A DNA stretch of 17,874 nt, taken from Ectocarpus siliculosus (lineage: Eukaryota; Sar; Phaeophyceae; Ectocarpales; Ectocarpaceae). The position numbers were made by a program, and so were the translations under genes. The stretch lies in NCBI GenBank assembly GCA_000310025.1, contig FN648955.1, forward strand, positions 1-17,874. The letters run 5' to 3'. The notes under the pieces were generated by a model that saw only the letters and a list, made by a program, of their open reading frames with translations, did not search any database and was not told the DNA's origin. Below are positions 17,858-17,874 of the stretch, piece by piece (within the stretch, counting starts at the first letter, position 1; each line of letters starts with the position of its first letter).

Positions 17858-17874
17858 CTTGACGAGCGAAACAC
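17858..17874 (-). CDS. KDZ-like transposase gene, 3' end of an upstream exon (partial)
   Basis: Only 17 bases are inside the window. On the minus strand they read VFRSS plus two bases (AG) of a split Arg codon completed by the first base of the next exon, giving VFRSSRYPNR. The AAG|GTGACG donor and the phase agreement are the only support. The rest of the gene, including any N-terminal zinc or Cys-rich domain, lies outside the window. Confidence 0.35.

Overview
This window looks like nuclear DNA from a eukaryote. The evidence is GTGAGT-type 5' splice donors, polypyrimidine-AG acceptors with compatible codon phase, long non-coding stretches, microsatellites and several DNA-transposon remnants. 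I see no rRNA, tRNA, CRISPR or prokaryotic-style operon. The lineage cannot be read from the sequence with certainty. Long introns combined with KDZ-like and hAT-like transposons would suit a large-genome protist or alga, such as a brown alga or other stramenopile, but this is a weak inference.

Layout. Positions 1-620 hold a purine-rich tract and then a degenerate minisatellite whose units repeatedly carry AGGTAAGC, a 5' splice-site consensus. About 847-3228 is a complete-looking DNA transposon. It has a 24-bp perfect terminal inverted repeat, long ~41-bp-period subterminal arrays in the same orientation at both ends, and between them a two-exon, truncated hAT-like transposase (BED-type zinc finger plus the next conserved block). 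Positions 3240-5940 hold old degenerate repeats, interrupted at 4040-4660 by a 621-bp hAT-type MITE with a perfect 8-bp target-site duplication. Positions 5940-7830 are mostly unassigned and contain two weak exon candidates.

Positions 7836-7929 match the right arm of a second mobile family, whose whole ~790-bp non-autonomous copy lies at 11328-12119 (termini TACCGTAAT...ATTACGGTA). Between them, 8591-8915 and 9580-9892 are two related arrays of a 21-bp unit made of nested palindromes (GGGACGTCCC, CCCATGGG, CACGTG).

The right third (12806-17874, minus strand) contains the best protein-coding gene. Its exons lie at 17858-17874 (partial), 17364-17595, 14405-15124 and about 12806-13366/13410. 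The first three junctions fit in phase with good splice signals. The predicted protein carries motifs (LRAESP...D, VITD, D..HD..H, NxxxHEQ) that I associate with KDZ-superfamily-like DDE transposases. The 5' end of the gene is outside the window.

Overall this is a transposon-dense region with at least four distinct mobile-element families, two of which retain transposase coding sequence. No conventional host gene could be identified with confidence.
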